From Panonychus citri (Eukaryota > Arthropoda > Arachnida > Trombidiformes > Tetranychidae): a stretch of 64,000 nt of DNA. The stretch covers positions 2,728,001 to 2,792,000 of the forward strand of contig NW_026515545.1 of the NCBI RefSeq assembly GCF_014898815.1, given 5' to 3'. Positions 62,443 to 64,000 of the stretch are shown one piece after another (the first letter of the stretch is position 1; each line of letters opens with the position of its first letter). Made by a program: the position numbers and the translations under genes. The notes under the pieces were generated by a model. That model saw only the letters and a program-made list of their open reading frames with translations. It ran no database searches and had not been told where the DNA came from.

Positions 62443-64000
62443 GTGAGAGGAGGAAGAGACTATGATAAAAATGAGAAGTTATATTGATGAAGAGAGAGAA
62501 TGAGAAGAAAAGAAAGAAAGAGATATTCGAAAAATAGAAAGAGGAAGACGAAAGTTGCTTAGTATTTGTTGGGGGATCGATAAAATGGTCTTGAAGGTGT
62601 ACTTGAAGGCTCATTGAATAAACTGGTTACTATTAAAGAGGAAGAAGAAAGTAGAATGATGAAAATGATGGTGATGATAAAAAGAGGAAGAGAGGGAGTC
62701 ACATATTCTATGTTACTCTCTCTCTCTCTCTCTTTTCCTCTCTCTATGTTTTACTGTTGATGTTATTTTATTGTTATTGTTGTAATTTCATTGAAAAGGC
62801 GCAGTCTCACCCTAAATTCAACTGAAAAGGCTCGTTAACCTTATCAAACTGATTTGGTAACAATTTATTACCTGAAAACCCAACCTGCAAAACCTTATTA
62901 TTATCATCATTTTCTGCATCTTCATCCTGATACCTGTTCTCCCATGAATATATCTAATCTATCTGATAAAAAGGTCCAGTTACCTGAGCTCGAAACCAAA
63001 ATGTTTTCAGTGTTAATGATTCATTTTGATGCTCAATCATTTTAGTTTATTTTTTTTTTCTTCATTGATTTTATAAGAATTTTTTTTCTCCTTCTTTTCA
63101 CCTTTGCAACATTGCGTGTGAGGTTATGCAGATACCTGTTTGTTATCATTTGATTATTATTACATTTGTAATAATAATGATGCTGAATTGATGTCAAAGT
63201 TGATGATCTATTTATCTATGTACTTTGACCTCACCCAATAAGAAAGAGAGAGAGAGAGAGAATGAGAAAGATGAAGAATGATGATGATGAATGTTGAAAA
63301 TTTTCTCCTTTTACTTATTTTCTGCTCGCTGATATTCATACATGATGATAGACTTCCTATCAAATTTTGCTTCTCATGCACGAAATTATCTTGAAACTAC
63401 TTTCAAGATTACATGATTAATTGCAGATTATTAGGATGCAAATTTAATTAAGACAAAATTATAATTGGAAAACAACAAGAGATAACCTGACAATGGCAAC
63501 GGTTTCTTCATTAACTTGAACATTTTCATCTTACCTCTTACATTATGTTGATGATTTTAACCAATCGGCCAATCAATTAGTTAAATTAATCAACAAGTAG
63601 ACGCTTACTTTTCGTGTGCTTTTGATTTAATTGGAAAATTTGATTAACTAGTCTAATACGAAAATAATTATACAATATGCAATCAGTCAATTGATTAATT
63701 GTGTATTCAGAATATTGTTTATTACCATTATTTTGTACATAAAGATGCTAATAATTATATTACAATAATGATTATATTTTCTGTATTTTCAATGTGTATG
63801 AATAATGATGAAACAAACATAATCTAATGTTGATGTCTACTATTAATGATGATGATGATTTTGATAAAAGATGATGATGAGAATGATAATCAGTTTAAGT
63901 TAAATTGAACTTTCATCAGAACTTTGGTTACATCCATCAAGCTAAATGTCATTTTCTTTGTTATTCTCATGAGGAAAAAAAAACTCTTATCATCTTCACT
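62151..64000 (+). other. Calcineurin A intron 4, continues past the window
   Basis: No sequence encoding the next expected block (YRMYRKSQTTGFPS) was found up to 64000. Microsatellites include (GA)n at 62402-62440 and (CT)n at 62714-62734. Confidence 0.55.
62402..62440. repeat. (GA)n microsatellite
   Basis: About 38 bp of GA dinucleotides within the calcineurin A intron. Confidence 0.95.

Noticed and set aside
1..64000. tRNA, rRNA or CRISPR arrays
   Set aside because: No T-loop GGTTCGAATC-type signatures with cloverleaf context and no regularly spaced repeats; the tandem repeats seen are simple microsatellites.
62151..64000. Further calcineurin A exons
   Set aside because: The next expected coding block was searched for on the plus strand and is not present; it must lie beyond the window.

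Overview
The window is eukaryotic nuclear DNA from an arthropod. It is AT-rich, with mostly short GT-AG introns and many (CT)n/(GA)n and GAT/ATC-type microsatellites. A two-exon UDP-glycosyltransferase lacks a signal peptide and a membrane anchor and looks like the bacterial-type UGT family known from spider mites. That family, together with compact genes and TTAATTG-rich noncoding DNA, makes a tetranychid mite (Tetranychus-like) the best guess; this is inference. I see no bacterial operons, CRISPR arrays, tRNA or rRNA genes.

Layout. 1-1.7 kb is a mobile-element graveyard: a foldback repeat, a 198-bp hAT-like MITE with an intact 8-bp target duplication, a Cys-rich ORF remnant and a Ty3/gypsy reverse-transcriptase fragment. 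1.8-3.3 kb holds the UGT (minus). 3.5-4.85 kb holds three consecutive terminal-inverted-repeat elements. 5.7-8.6 kb is a TOM1-family VHS-GAT gene (plus). 9.8-10.5 kb is CNIH4 (minus), divergent from intronless BRF1 (plus, 10.9-12.6 kb). 13.5-14.3 kb is Rho1 (minus), divergent from PCMT1 (plus, 15.0-15.8 kb). 16.1-17.4 kb carries an intronless QSOX-type sulfhydryl oxidase without thioredoxin domains and a PRPSAP pseudogene with three stops. 17.7-19.45 kb is PARG (minus). 20.3-29.2 kb is a Phox2-class homeobox gene (minus) with a 7.6-kb intron, followed by about 9.9 kb without a supported gene. 39.1-45.2 kb is an eleven-exon KDM5 demethylase (minus) that stops early, divergent from a CCDC137-like gene (plus), which converges on NDUFA5 (minus). 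48.6-49.7 kb is an intronless class A GPCR. 53.75-55.6 kb is eIF3d (minus), divergent from calcineurin A (plus), whose 3' exons lie beyond the window.

The genes do not form a pathway; most are unrelated housekeeping genes. Splice models were assembled by hand from GT-AG sites, phase and recalled family sequences, and every multi-exon model listed closes in frame. I found no convincing new multi-gene system. The observations most worth following are the UGT with Pro at the expected catalytic His, the thioredoxin-less QSOX ORF, the short KDM5 with an altered PHD1, the repeat shared by the Rho1 and Phox2 3' flanks, and the stacked MITEs beside the UGT.
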